Source: Zunongwangia profunda SM-A87 (GTDB lineage Bacteria; Bacteroidota; Bacteroidia; Flavobacteriales; Flavobacteriaceae). Taken from it: a stretch of DNA of 64,000 bases. Under the pieces are notes generated by a model, which saw nothing but the letters and a program-made list of their open reading frames with translations, searched no databases and had not been told where the DNA came from. This document shows positions 53,132 through 61,555 of the stretch, piece by piece. Every line of letters begins with the position of its first letter. Position 1 is the first letter of the stretch. Where the stretch lies: assembly GCF_000023465.1 (NCBI RefSeq), contig NC_014041.1:248001-312000 (forward strand). The letters are read 5' to 3'. The translations under genes were made by a program, and so were the position numbers.

Positions 53132-53326
53132 AAATTAATTTAGAAGGTCTGAATTTATATAAATTAATTGAATTGCTTAATAAATCAGGATAGGAATAAT
53201 AGTAAAAAAGCGTACAGATTACGGAGAATGTAAAGGGAAGTGATTTTGGTCGTATATAAAAATTTACAAAAAGACGTAAAATGAAAGATAGTTTAGTACA
53301 CAGGAATGCCCAGATATTTATCGATT

Positions 53327-53360
53327 TTTGGGGTTCTTTTGTTCATATTGTGTAATTTTA
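53327..53360 (+). promoter_or_regulatory. Putative promoter of the hydroxyanthranilate dioxygenase gene
   Basis: TTTG (53327-53330), 22-nt spacer, TAATTTTA (53353-53360), one base off the -7 consensus. Transcription from near 53367 supports the ATG at 53378. Confidence 0.4.
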
Positions 53361-53377
53361 GGTTCAAAAATTATATT

Positions 53378-53920
53378 ATGGCTGTAGCTAAACCTTTTAA
53401 TCTTACCAAGTGGATCGAAGAGAACCGCGATACGTTAAAACCACCAGTTGGAAACCGAAATTTATACAGAGAAGCAGATGATTATATCGTGATGATCGTT
53501 GCCGGGCCAAATGCCAGAAAGGATTATCACTATAACGAAACTGAAGAATTATTTTACCAGCTGGAAGGGAATATCGAAGTTCATATTCAGGATGAAGGTG
53601 TGAAAAAAACCATGAAATTAGGGCCTGGAGATATGTATTTAAATCCGGCTAAAGTACCACATTCACCAGTTCGTCACGAAAATTCTTTAGGATTGGTGGT
53701 AGAGCGTAAACGAGTGGATTTGCCGGGCGAAGATGGCTTGTTATGGTTTTGTGATCATTGTAATCATAAATTGCACGAGGTTTATTTTCCGCTAGAAGAT
53801 ATCGAAAAAGACTTTTTAAAACACTTTAAAGACTTTTATGCTAGTGAAGACTTAAGAACCTGCGATAATTGTGGTGAGGTAATGCCAACCGATCCTCGCT
53901 TTGTGGCAGACGAAGATTAA
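53378..53920 (+). CDS. nbaC: 3-hydroxyanthranilate 3,4-dioxygenase
   Basis: A 180-residue cupin that opens the ring of 3-hydroxyanthranilate in the kynurenine pathway. The iron site is in HYNETEELFYQLEG, with the third ligand in KVPHSPVRH. The C-terminal rubredoxin-like site has two CxxC pairs (CDHC and CDNC), typical of the bacterial enzyme. ATG at 53378 gives the family length; an upstream ATG at 53306 would add a hydrophobic leader that lies over the promoter. The aldehyde dehydrogenase gene follows 33 nt downstream. Confidence 0.92.
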   Translation: MAVAKPFNLTKWIEENRDTLKPPVGNRNLYREADDYIVMIVAGPNARKDYHYNETEELFYQLEGNIEVHIQDEGVKKTMKLGPGDMYLNPAKVPHSPVRHENSLGLVVERKRVDLPGEDGLLWFCDHCNHKLHEVYFPLEDIEKDFLKHFKDFYASEDLRTCDNCGEVMPTDPRFVADED

Positions 53921-53953
53921 GCATTTGAGCAAACAAACCACACGCACATAAAA

Positions 53954-55507
53954 ATGAGTCAAATCGCAAAAGATTTTGGAATTGATAAAGCCTTAGAAGA
54001 ATTAGGGCTTCAAGATATAAACAACGGAACTTCGACCGGGAAAGATTTCTTTTCTGGCGGAGAAATTATCGAATCTTACTCTCCGGTTGATGGAGCTTTG
54101 ATAGGAAAAGTAAAAGCTACCACGCCTGAAGATTACGAAAAAGTGATCACTACGGCTGAAAAAGCTTTTAAGGAATGGCGAACAATGCCTGCTCCGCAAC
54201 GAGGTGAAATTGTTAGAAAATTTAATGACGAATTACGCCGACTTAAAGAACCACTGGGAAAATTGGTTTCTTACGAAATGGGAAAATCCTATCAGGAAGG
54301 TTTAGGTGAGGTACAGGAGATGATCGATATCTGTGATTTTGCGGTAGGATTATCAAGACAATTACACGGTTTAACGATGCATTCTGAACGTCCTGGACAC
54401 AGAATGTACGAGCAATACCATCCATTAGGAGTTGTTGGAATTATTTCAGCGTTTAACTTTCCGGTCGCAGTTTGGTCTTGGAATACGGCTTTAGCCTGGG
54501 TTTGTGGTGATGCCTGTATCTGGAAAGGTTCAGAGAAAACTCCGCTTACCTCGGTAGCTTGCCAGAATATCGCTGCTCGTGTTTTTTCTGAAAACGGAGT
54601 GCCAGAAGGTATTTCCTGTTTGATCACCGGTGATTATAAAGTAGGTGAGTTGATGACCAAGGATGAGCGAATTCCGCTAATATCTGCAACGGGTTCTACC
54701 AGAATGGGAAAAACCGTAGCGAAAGAAGTGGCCGGGCGTTTAGGGAAATCGCTTTTAGAATTAGGCGGAAATAACGCCATTATCGTCACTCCAGATGCGA
54801 ATATTAAAAACACCGTGATCGGTGCGGTTTTTGGAGCGGTAGGAACTTGCGGACAGCGTTGTACTTCTACGCGAAGATTAGTTGTACACGAAGATGTTTA
54901 CGATAAAGTGAAAAATGCGATTGTAGATGCTTACCAGCAAATTAAGATCGGGAATCCGTTAGATGAAAATAATCACGTTGGGCCGCTAATCGATAAAGAT
55001 GCGGTAAAAAATTATCAGGCTGCTTTAGAGAAAGTGGTTGAAGAAGGCGGAAAAGTTTTAGTTGAAGGTGGCGTTTTAGAGGGCGAAGGTTACGAAAGCG
55101 GTTGCTATGTAAAACCCGCGATTGCTGAAGCTGAAAATCATTTTGAGATCGTACAACACGAAACTTTTGCACCCGTGCTTTATATTATGAAATATAAAGG
55201 CGATGTGAGTAACGCGCTAGAATTACAAAACGGCGTTCGTCAAGGACTTTCTTCAGCGATTATGACGAATAATTTACGGGAAGCCGAACGTTTCTTATCG
55301 GTTGAAGGTTCAGATTGTGGAATTGCCAATGTAAATATTGGAACTTCTGGAGCTGAAATTGGTGGCGCTTTTGGTGGTGAGAAAGAAACCGGTGGTGGTC
55401 GTGAAAGTGGTTCTGATGCTTGGAAAGTGTATATGCGCAGACAAACCAACACGATTAATTACACTACTGAATTACCATTAGCGCAAGGAATTAAGTTTGA
55501 TCTGTAA
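53954..55507 (+). CDS. Aldehyde dehydrogenase, ALDH7 (antiquitin-like) family
   Basis: A 517-residue NAD-dependent aldehyde dehydrogenase. The catalytic Cys is in GTCGQRCTST, the general-base Glu in LELGGNNAI, and the substrate region is EQYHPLGVVGIISAFNFP (part). The sequence resembles ALDH7/piperideine-6-carboxylate dehydrogenase (lysine catabolism) more than the ALDH8 2-aminomuconate semialdehyde dehydrogenases. It is co-transcribed with the hydroxyanthranilate dioxygenase gene, so a step in tryptophan or lysine catabolism is possible. The substrate is not proven. Confidence 0.85.
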   Translation: MSQIAKDFGIDKALEELGLQDINNGTSTGKDFFSGGEIIESYSPVDGALIGKVKATTPEDYEKVITTAEKAFKEWRTMPAPQRGEIVRKFNDELRRLKEPLGKLVSYEMGKSYQEGLGEVQEMIDICDFAVGLSRQLHGLTMHSERPGHRMYEQYHPLGVVGIISAFNFPVAVWSWNTALAWVCGDACIWKGSEKTPLTSVACQNIAARVFSENGVPEGISCLITGDYKVGELMTKDERIPLISATGSTRMGKTVAKEVAGRLGKSLLELGGNNAIIVTPDANIKNTVIGAVFGAVGTCGQRCTSTRRLVVHEDVYDKVKNAIVDAYQQIKIGNPLDENNHVGPLIDKDAVKNYQAALEKVVEEGGKVLVEGGVLEGEGYESGCYVKPAIAEAENHFEIVQHETFAPVLYIMKYKGDVSNALELQNGVRQGLSSAIMTNNLREAERFLSVEGSDCGIANVNIGTSGAEIGGAFGGEKETGGGRESGSDAWKVYMRRQTNTINYTTELPLAQGIKFDL

Positions 55508-55574
55508 ATCCTTTACTAAGGGATTTTAAATATAAAATATCTACAAGCTGTTAGAGAACTTGTAGCAAATCATC

Positions 55575-55614
55575 TAAACCTCACAGGTTTCTAAAACCTG
55601 TGAGGTTTTTTTAA
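55575..55614. terminator. Terminator after the aldehyde dehydrogenase gene
   Basis: CCTCACAGGTTT and AAACCTGTGAGG pair across a short loop and are followed by TTTTTTT. Confidence 0.9.
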
Positions 55615-55626
55615 TAAAAAGAAATG

Positions 55627-57315
55627 CTATTTTTTATTCAAGCAGCACTTTTTGTATTTCTTTCCACTTCCACAGGGACAAGGATCATTTCTTCCTGGTT
55701 CTTTTTGTTTTATAATCGGTTGTTGATCTTCGTTATTCATTATTAGATGCTGAAATGCTTCTTCATCAAAAGGAACATCGTCCATATCAAAGTCATCTTC
55801 CGGTTCTTCATCCTCGAAAAAACGATCATACAAGCTAAAGTCATCATCCTCTAGTTCTTCATCAAAGTCATTAAACTCTTTTTCTAAATAAGCTTCATAG
55901 TCTGCCTTCCAGATTTCATATTTCTTAAACAGATCAGCTTTTGGCAGCTTTGCCTGTTCACTGATAAATTCGGGTTTTTTAAAAGCTTCTTCAATACTGT
56001 CAAATTCACCATTTATGCTTTTGGCAACTAAATTTAACTGGTAAAGTTCCTTGATCTGCGGGAGTAATTCTTCCATCCGCAAATCTATGATATCAGCAAT
56101 GATAAGTCCGTAGGCTTCGTGATCAATTAAGTTTTCATTCTGCTTTTCTGCAATAAAATAGAGCAGCAGGTCTTTATAATGGGATTGGATACTTTCCCTT
56201 AATGCTGATTTTTCGTTTGCTAAAAACGCAATTCCTTCAGAGACGTATGATTTGGAAAGCCCATAAAGATTAGGGGTTTTTAGAAAGTCGAAAAATTGTT
56301 GCAGGTTATTTTCTCCAAATGTAAAAAGGATCGAAGCAACAACATTGTTTGCAAAATCCCCAAAATATATTTCATAAAAATCTTCATCCTGTTTTAGGAT
56401 CTCAAAAATTTCTGGTAATGCCTGTTCAGCATTTAATTCTTCCAGTATGAATAAAGTATGTATGGGAAAGAGGAGAAGGTCCATTTCATCATCTTCCATA
56501 AAGTAGTCATAACGTGCAATGCTATCGTTTAGTAATTTTTTTAAATCTTCTATAAGGGGTTCGCGCTCCAGTTTAAGGATGGTTTCTAATTTGTTTTTAG
56601 GAAAATCGTAATCTTCCTCATATAGCCACTGCATTTGTATAGGGAAATTAAAAACAGGAGCCTTATCGGTTTGCAGGTGCGAACGCCTATCAGTTACTGC
56701 TGGGGAGTGGTATTCTTCGTTTTCTCGTTGTTTTCTTTCTGCCGCTTTTATAAGCATAAATTGTTTTATTCGGTCTTGTGCATATTCCGTTTTAGGATGA
56801 TCTGGGGCAACTTTTACCATCATATCTACCCTCATTTCAGCTTGTTCGATCTCGTCTTGTGCCAAAAAATATAAAACCGATATTTGATTAAAAGCGATAA
56901 ACTCTTCAATATGAAATTCTTCACGATTGGGATAAAGTGATTTTAGCTCCATCATTTCGCCCAAAACCTCCGGGATTTTCTCTAATTGATCGTTTTCTAA
57001 ATATTCCGCAGCCAAATTAAGACGCCCAAACAAATAATTGGGATGCTCTTTTACCAACCAGCGGTTGGCTTTAAACGCCTGTTCCATTTCTCCCCGTTCT
57101 TTATGTAGCGTGGCCAAAAAGTTTTTTAAAGCGGGCACCCGTGGATATTGCTTAATAAGTCGGGGCAATTTTTTTAGCAGGTATCCTTTGCCTTTAAGAA
57201 CATCGGGGTGTATGCTTTCAAGAATTTCACGTATTTTTGAAGTAATATGGTTTTCATTGTCCAATAATTCGTGATCTGAACTTATAGTATAAGATTGGAG
57301 CTGGTATTGAAGCAT
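55627..57315 (-). CDS. SEC-C metal-binding motif protein with helical repeats
   Basis: A 562-residue cytoplasmic protein. TPR-like helical repeats occupy about residues 40-210, further helical (HEAT-like) regions follow, and an acidic Asp/Glu-rich stretch (about 495-545) precedes a C-terminal SEC-C zinc motif ([13 protein letters not shown]). SEC-C motifs bind zinc and, in SecA, contact SecB and ribosomes. The specific role of this protein is unknown; it stands alone on the minus strand. Confidence 0.8.
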   Translation of the reverse strand: MLQYQLQSYTISSDHELLDNENHITSKIREILESIHPDVLKGKGYLLKKLPRLIKQYPRVPALKNFLATLHKERGEMEQAFKANRWLVKEHPNYLFGRLNLAAEYLENDQLEKIPEVLGEMMELKSLYPNREEFHIEEFIAFNQISVLYFLAQDEIEQAEMRVDMMVKVAPDHPKTEYAQDRIKQFMLIKAAERKQRENEEYHSPAVTDRRSHLQTDKAPVFNFPIQMQWLYEEDYDFPKNKLETILKLEREPLIEDLKKLLNDSIARYDYFMEDDEMDLLLFPIHTLFILEELNAEQALPEIFEILKQDEDFYEIYFGDFANNVVASILFTFGENNLQQFFDFLKTPNLYGLSKSYVSEGIAFLANEKSALRESIQSHYKDLLLYFIAEKQNENLIDHEAYGLIIADIIDLRMEELLPQIKELYQLNLVAKSINGEFDSIEEAFKKPEFISEQAKLPKADLFKKYEIWKADYEAYLEKEFNDFDEELEDDDFSLYDRFFEDEEPEDDFDMDDVPFDEEAFQHLIMNNEDQQPIIKQKEPGRNDPCPCGSGKKYKKCCLNKK

Positions 57316-57424
57316 TTTTTATCTCTTTTTGGTTATTCAAATTTAAATATAATATTATCGAGATTTACGCCAAATTGAAAACAATTGAATAGGTTTTAAA
57401 AATCGTAGAGGTTTTTTAATTTGG

Positions 57425-57432
57425 CTATATTT
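57425..57432 (+). promoter_or_regulatory. -7 element for the AraC-type regulator gene
   Basis: TATATTTG matches TAnnTTTG. It lies inside the longest open frame, so that frame's first start (TTG at 57421) cannot be used from this promoter. Confidence 0.5.
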
Positions 57433-57456
57433 GTACTTCTTATGTTTGTTGGAGTT

Positions 57457-58296
57457 ATGGCTACAGCTACTTTTTTCACTTGTAAACCTTCAACAAAACT
57501 TCAACCATACATTGCCTATTATTATTTTCATGAATCTGATGATGAAGATTTTCAGCAATCGTTCACCTATTATCCGCATTATAAAAATGCACTTACCATA
57601 TATAAAAATGTGGATTATAATATTTTGCCAGATTTTTCTGTTGAGGTTTCTTCAGCTAAGAAAGATTCTTTGAAGGTTGTTTATTCTAAGCTGTACCAAA
57701 ATCTAGGACGAGTGAGAATAAATGGGAAATTCGTGAAAATCGGAGTAGTTTTTCAGCCTTTGGGAATTCAGCATTTTATAAAAGAAGTTTATAGTGAGGT
57801 TTTTTCTAAGCCCATAAATTTCACTAATCCTTTTGGTTTGAAATTCAATGAAGTTTTGGATCAAGTATTTTTAACTTCAATTATTTCAGAAAAAGCGAAT
57901 TTGTTAGATAAATTTTTTCAACAACAATGCCTGGGATTTGAAGAAGAAAGAATTATTGGAGCTGTGAATAAAATTATAGAAAGTAAAGGTATGATTTCAG
58001 TTTCAGCCTTGGCCAGAGATTTAGATATTCATCGTAAAACTTTACTTCGGTTGTTTCAAAAGCATCTCGATTGCTCGGTTGAAGAATATCGGAAATTAGT
58101 CCGCTTCCGCTTTGCTTTAGAGAAAATTCAGCAACAAAATAATATCAATCTTACTACGGTTTCTGCAGAACATTACTACGACCAGTCAGACTTTATTAAG
58201 CAGTTTAAAAAGCTTACCCAATTATCCACAAAAAAGTTTATGGTAGCAGTCAGTAAATTGGGGGATGAGGATACCTTTTGGAACTTTAATGGCTAG
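57457..58296 (+). CDS. AraC-family transcriptional regulator
   Basis: A 279-residue regulator starting at the ATG at 57457 (MATATFFTCKPS); ATG at 57442 is possible. The N-terminal part (ATFFTCKPSTKLQPYIAYYYF, split: CKPSTKLQPYIAYYY) is a DUF6597-type sensing domain, and the C-terminal AraC HTH is in SALARDLDIHRKTLLRL and VEEYRKLVRFR. A -7 box at 57425-57432 places the start of transcription at about 57439. Target and ligand are unknown; a frameshifted exported-protein remnant and a TPR protein lie downstream. Confidence 0.85.
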   Translation: MATATFFTCKPSTKLQPYIAYYYFHESDDEDFQQSFTYYPHYKNALTIYKNVDYNILPDFSVEVSSAKKDSLKVVYSKLYQNLGRVRINGKFVKIGVVFQPLGIQHFIKEVYSEVFSKPINFTNPFGLKFNEVLDQVFLTSIISEKANLLDKFFQQQCLGFEEERIIGAVNKIIESKGMISVSALARDLDIHRKTLLRLFQKHLDCSVEEYRKLVRFRFALEKIQQQNNINLTTVSAEHYYDQSDFIKQFKKLTQLSTKKFMVAVSKLGDEDTFWNFNG

Positions 58297-58336
58297 TTGT
58301 GTCCCAATAGTACAATTTTTTAAATAGTGTGGCTTC

Positions 58337-58344
58337 TATTTTTG
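58337..58344 (+). promoter_or_regulatory. -7 element for the frameshifted exported protein
   Basis: TATTTTTG matches the consensus exactly, 15 nt before an ATG that opens the interrupted signal peptide. Confidence 0.5.
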
Positions 58345-58358
58345 CTGAAAAGTAATCG

Positions 58359-58546
58359 ATGAAGCCTTTCTTTTTATTCTGGTTTTCACTTTAAGTGGTT
58401 TAGTCGCTGCGCAAGACTATGAGGAAAAGCTCCATTTACCGGATAGTTTGGTGTATGATCAAAAAAGTAATTATGATCGAAAGTTGATAATAACTAATCT
58501 CCAGCAACATTACAATAGTAAAGCACTTTGGGTTGCGGAAATTTAA
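58359..58546 (+). pseudogene. Frameshifted small exported protein
   Basis: An ATG at 58359 reads MKPFF and then stops after a few codons. If one T is added to the T-run at 58371-58375, the frame continues as a perfect signal peptide (MKPFFFILVFTLSGLVAAQ) and on to a TAA at 58544-58546, about 62 residues in all. This suggests a 1-bp deletion in a homopolymer (or a sequencing error). The remaining coding part ends ALWVAEI with no recognisable domain, so the gene may also be truncated at its 3' end. A consensus -7 box sits 15 nt upstream. Confidence 0.5.
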
Positions 58547-58629
58547 ATAGAATGATAAGTATTTAAGCAGAATTTGTAACAAAATCTTTTATCAATCGTG
58601 TAAATAGAAGGAGCATAAAACATAATAAA

Positions 58630-59505
58630 ATGAATAACATTTATTTCAGTTTAATTTTACTAGTAGTAATTAGTAGTGGTTTTGCCCAAACCAATCCAGA
58701 ATTACAAAAAATGGCAGATGCCGATCAATCAGAAAGAATGTCGGGAAATATCAATTGGGTCGAGCTTAATAAAAAAGATAGTATTCGATTGGCTAAAGCC
58801 ACGCAGCTTTTTAACGATGGTGAATTAGAAACAGCGAAAGATTATTATAATGCCGGGATTATTTTTCAGCACGGTAAAGACACCATCGCATCAAAAATGG
58901 CAGTAGAAAGTTTTAAAAAAGCAATTGAAATGGATTCTACTTTAAACCGTTGGTGGTACGCTGCTGCGGTAGATCGAGATTTGATGCGCCGAGAAGAGCC
59001 ACAAATTTATGGAACTCAATATGTGAGTAACTCTTCTACTAACGGAAAACTTAAAAGATATAAAATAGATACCACTAAAATTACCGATAAAGAACGTATC
59101 TATTATCGGGTAGAAACTCTTGAAGAGCAAAAACAAAAAGAGCGTATAATGAATTTGAAAAGTATATTCTCTTTTTATGTTGAAAATAGTTCAATCGAAA
59201 AAACTATTGCTTTAATTAAGAATGAAAAGGCGAAAGGAAAAACAAGTGTTTATAATGTTTCTGAAAGTGCGATCAATAGTTTTGGTTATCAATTAATGGG
59301 ACAAAATAAGTTAGATGAGTCTTTAAAAGTATTAAAGTTGAATACAGCATTATATCCTAAAGCAGCAAATACTTGGGATAGTTATGGTGAAATATTACTG
59401 AAGTTAGGCAAAGAAAAAGAAGGCATAAAAGCCTATAAAAAATCTTTAGCATTAGACCCAAATAACGAAAATGCGAAAAATATAATTCGTAAAAGTGAAG
59501 ATTAA
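58630..59505 (+). CDS. Exported TPR-repeat protein
   Basis: A 291-residue protein with a signal peptide (MNNIYFSLILLVVISSGFAQ). TPR-like helices cover the region YYNAGIIFQHGKDTIASKMA and the C-terminal repeat NTWDSYGEILLKLGKEKEGIKAY (in parts). A GGAG ribosome-binding site lies about 15 nt upstream of the ATG. Function unknown; it resembles periplasmic TPR proteins seen with serine hydrolases. Confidence 0.75.
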   Translation: MNNIYFSLILLVVISSGFAQTNPELQKMADADQSERMSGNINWVELNKKDSIRLAKATQLFNDGELETAKDYYNAGIIFQHGKDTIASKMAVESFKKAIEMDSTLNRWWYAAAVDRDLMRREEPQIYGTQYVSNSSTNGKLKRYKIDTTKITDKERIYYRVETLEEQKQKERIMNLKSIFSFYVENSSIEKTIALIKNEKAKGKTSVYNVSESAINSFGYQLMGQNKLDESLKVLKLNTALYPKAANTWDSYGEILLKLGKEKEGIKAYKKSLALDPNNENAKNIIRKSED

Positions 59506-59516
59506 TATCGTTGTTT

Positions 59517-60242
59517 TTATAGTTTTCGTTGATGGATAGCTTCAAAAAAACCATGTTTATAAGTATCGCCTAATGGAAGGTCTTTGCCATCGATCCATAC
59601 CTCATAGTTATCTGTTTTTTCAATTTTATCTAAAGCCACGATATACGATTTATGTACTTGAATAAAACTAAGTTCGGGAAGGCTTTCCTGTATACTTTTT
59701 AAGGTACTATAGGTTACTATTTGTTCGTTTTTAGTATGGATGACAACATAATTTTTTATACTTTCTAAATAAAGAATATCGGGAAGAGCCACTTTTTGAA
59801 AACGGTTTTTACCATCGGTTTTTACAAAAAAATAATCCTGAGTGGGAGCTATTAAACCATCCAAAGGGGTGGTTTGCTGGCGTTCCTTTATCTTTTCAAT
59901 AGCTTCGATAAATCTTGGAAAAGCAATGGGTTTTAATAAATAATCTATTGCGTTTACCTGAAATCCTTCAACGGCAAATTGAGCGTAAGCGGTGGTGAAA
60001 ATAATATAGGGAGAATAGTTGATAAGCTTAGAAAGCTGTATTCCAGTTAAATCGGGCATTTGAATATCCAAAAAAAGAATATCCGGCTTTTTTAGTTGTA
60101 TTTCGTTTAACGCCTCCAGGGATTTATTGCTGCTTCCCAAAAGGCTAAGCACCTCCAGCTGTTGGATGAATTTTTCCAGTATGCGCACTGCAGGTGGTTC
60201 ATCATCAATAATATAGCAGGTAAAACTTTTATTTCTCATCAT
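59517..60242 (-). CDS. LytTR-family response regulator
   Basis: A 241-residue response regulator. The receiver domain has acidic residues 13-14 (IIDDEPP) and phosphoacceptor Asp59 in FLDIQMPD. A LytTR DNA-binding domain (about residues 140-240) follows. It lies 8 nt after the histidine kinase gene, so it is the kinase's cognate partner. Confidence 0.93.
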   Translation of the reverse strand: MMRNKSFTCYIIDDEPPAVRILEKFIQQLEVLSLLGSSNKSLEALNEIQLKKPDILFLDIQMPDLTGIQLSKLINYSPYIIFTTAYAQFAVEGFQVNAIDYLLKPIAFPRFIEAIEKIKERQQTTPLDGLIAPTQDYFFVKTDGKNRFQKVALPDILYLESIKNYVVIHTKNEQIVTYSTLKSIQESLPELSFIQVHKSYIVALDKIEKTDNYEVWIDGKDLPLGDTYKHGFFEAIHQRKL

Positions 60243-60250
60243 TTAAATTA

Positions 60251-61282
60251 TCAACGGGTCAATGGAAATTGAAGAAATACTTTAAAATAATTTTTCTCTT
60301 CGTCAATGTTTAAGGCATAGGTCTTTCCAAAAATTAAATCAAGGCGTTGTCGTATATTTTTATATCCAATCCCTTTTTCATCATAATTATCCCCGGCCTT
60401 TACCGCATTGTTTACTTCCATTTTTAAATACATATTATCAATACTTATGTCTAGCCATACCGGCTGTAGAGGGTCATCTAGAATACCATGCTTAAACGTG
60501 TTTTCTATAAAATGGATGAGTAGTAAAGATGGTATTTGATATTCTTCTGGATTTTCAGGAAAACGGCTTTCTATGTATAGTTTATTATCAAAACGACGTT
60601 CAAAAAGGGCGATATAATGCTGTAAGAATGTGAGCTCGCCTTTTAATGGAACTATTTCAGTATCATTTTCGTAGGTGATGTAGCGTAGCATTTCAGAAAG
60701 CTTAAGAATGTCGTTACTTAAATTTAAATCTACTTCCAAAGCATCGGCATAAAAACTGTTTAGAGTGTTGAATAAAAAATGCGGACTCAATTGCGATTTC
60801 AGTACTCTAAGTTCAGCTTGCTTTTTATCTAATTGAAGCTGATGGAGTTCCTGATTCACAGTTAATAAATATTTTACGCCATAAAACACTAAACTAAGGA
60901 GGATAATCCTAAAGGCATAATATGAATTATCGTAAATGTAGAATAACCATCGGCGGGAGTAATCACTATAATTGTGGGCACCGGTGATCTGGTAAATAAT
61001 GACTTCTTCTATAACATATCGAATTCCCGCAAACAAAAAAATAGAAATAACTATCCCTCCAATTAATTTTAACCATCTTTTTTGTGGGATAGTATAGGGA
61101 GCAACTCCTAAATACACCCAATAAAAAATGAGCGCCTGTAAAAAAAAGAAACCTATTTTGTGAAGTAGTAACCACAGGCTAAAGGTCTCATATTTTCCCA
61201 AGAGAAATTCAAAGTACAAATCCATTCCCACAAAAAGTCCCCAAAAGAGAAGATTATAACGTATTTCCTGTTTTTCGTTCAT
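60251..61282 (-). CDS. LytS-type sensor histidine kinase
   Basis: A 343-residue inner-membrane kinase. About four N-terminal helices (residues 10-140) are followed by the His_kinase domain, with His168 in QLSPHFLFNTLN and a HATPase domain with GIGYKNIRQRL. No large periplasmic domain is evident. It is divergent from a TonB-dependent receptor gene (61556). Confidence 0.9.
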   Translation of the reverse strand: MNEKQEIRYNLLFWGLFVGMDLYFEFLLGKYETFSLWLLLHKIGFFFLQALIFYWVYLGVAPYTIPQKRWLKLIGGIVISIFLFAGIRYVIEEVIIYQITGAHNYSDYSRRWLFYIYDNSYYAFRIILLSLVFYGVKYLLTVNQELHQLQLDKKQAELRVLKSQLSPHFLFNTLNSFYADALEVDLNLSNDILKLSEMLRYITYENDTEIVPLKGELTFLQHYIALFERRFDNKLYIESRFPENPEEYQIPSLLLIHFIENTFKHGILDDPLQPVWLDISIDNMYLKMEVNNAVKAGDNYDEKGIGYKNIRQRLDLIFGKTYALNIDEEKNYFKVFLQFPLTR

Positions 61283-61555
61283 AAATATGGAGGTGTTTCT
61301 TAACTCGATGATCCAGATTAAATGCTCCCAGGCTTGCCTAGAGGTAATTTACGAACATAAAGATAATATAGCTTCCCGATTAAGGATCCTGTATAAACGT
61401 TTTCCTTTAAAATAAAGGATGAATCTGTAATATTATACAACAAAACTTTTTAATAAGATTTTTAATGGGATGGTGTTGTGATAAAGGCGTTTGGTCATTT
61501 CCTGAGTTTTGATTGCTAAGCTTGGATTACTCTTGTACTCATAAAACCGAAAATT
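61283..61555. other. Divergent intergenic region, kinase to TonB receptor
   Basis: A 273-nt non-coding stretch. A TACTCTTG at 61528-61535 (one mismatch to TAnnTTTG), with TTTG at 61508-61511, is the likely receptor promoter. No clear direct repeats typical of LytTR binding were identified by eye. Confidence 0.4.

Noticed and set aside
53306..53377. Possible signal peptide added by an upstream ATG in front of the hydroxyanthranilate dioxygenase
   Set aside because: The extra 24 codons lie over the putative promoter, and the family enzyme is cytoplasmic with the length given by the ATG at 53378.
57451..57454. GGAG as a ribosome-binding site for the AraC regulator
   Set aside because: It is only 2 nt from the ATG at 57457, too close for a Shine-Dalgarno site.
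58598..58609. GTGTAAATAGAA matches the inner left end of the IS256-family element
   Set aside because: Only 12 bp match, with no terminal repeat partner, transposase or duplication; likely coincidence in AT-rich DNA.
61283..61555. Small RNA gene between the LytS kinase and TonB receptor
   Set aside because: No conserved stem or promoter-terminator pair could be found by eye.
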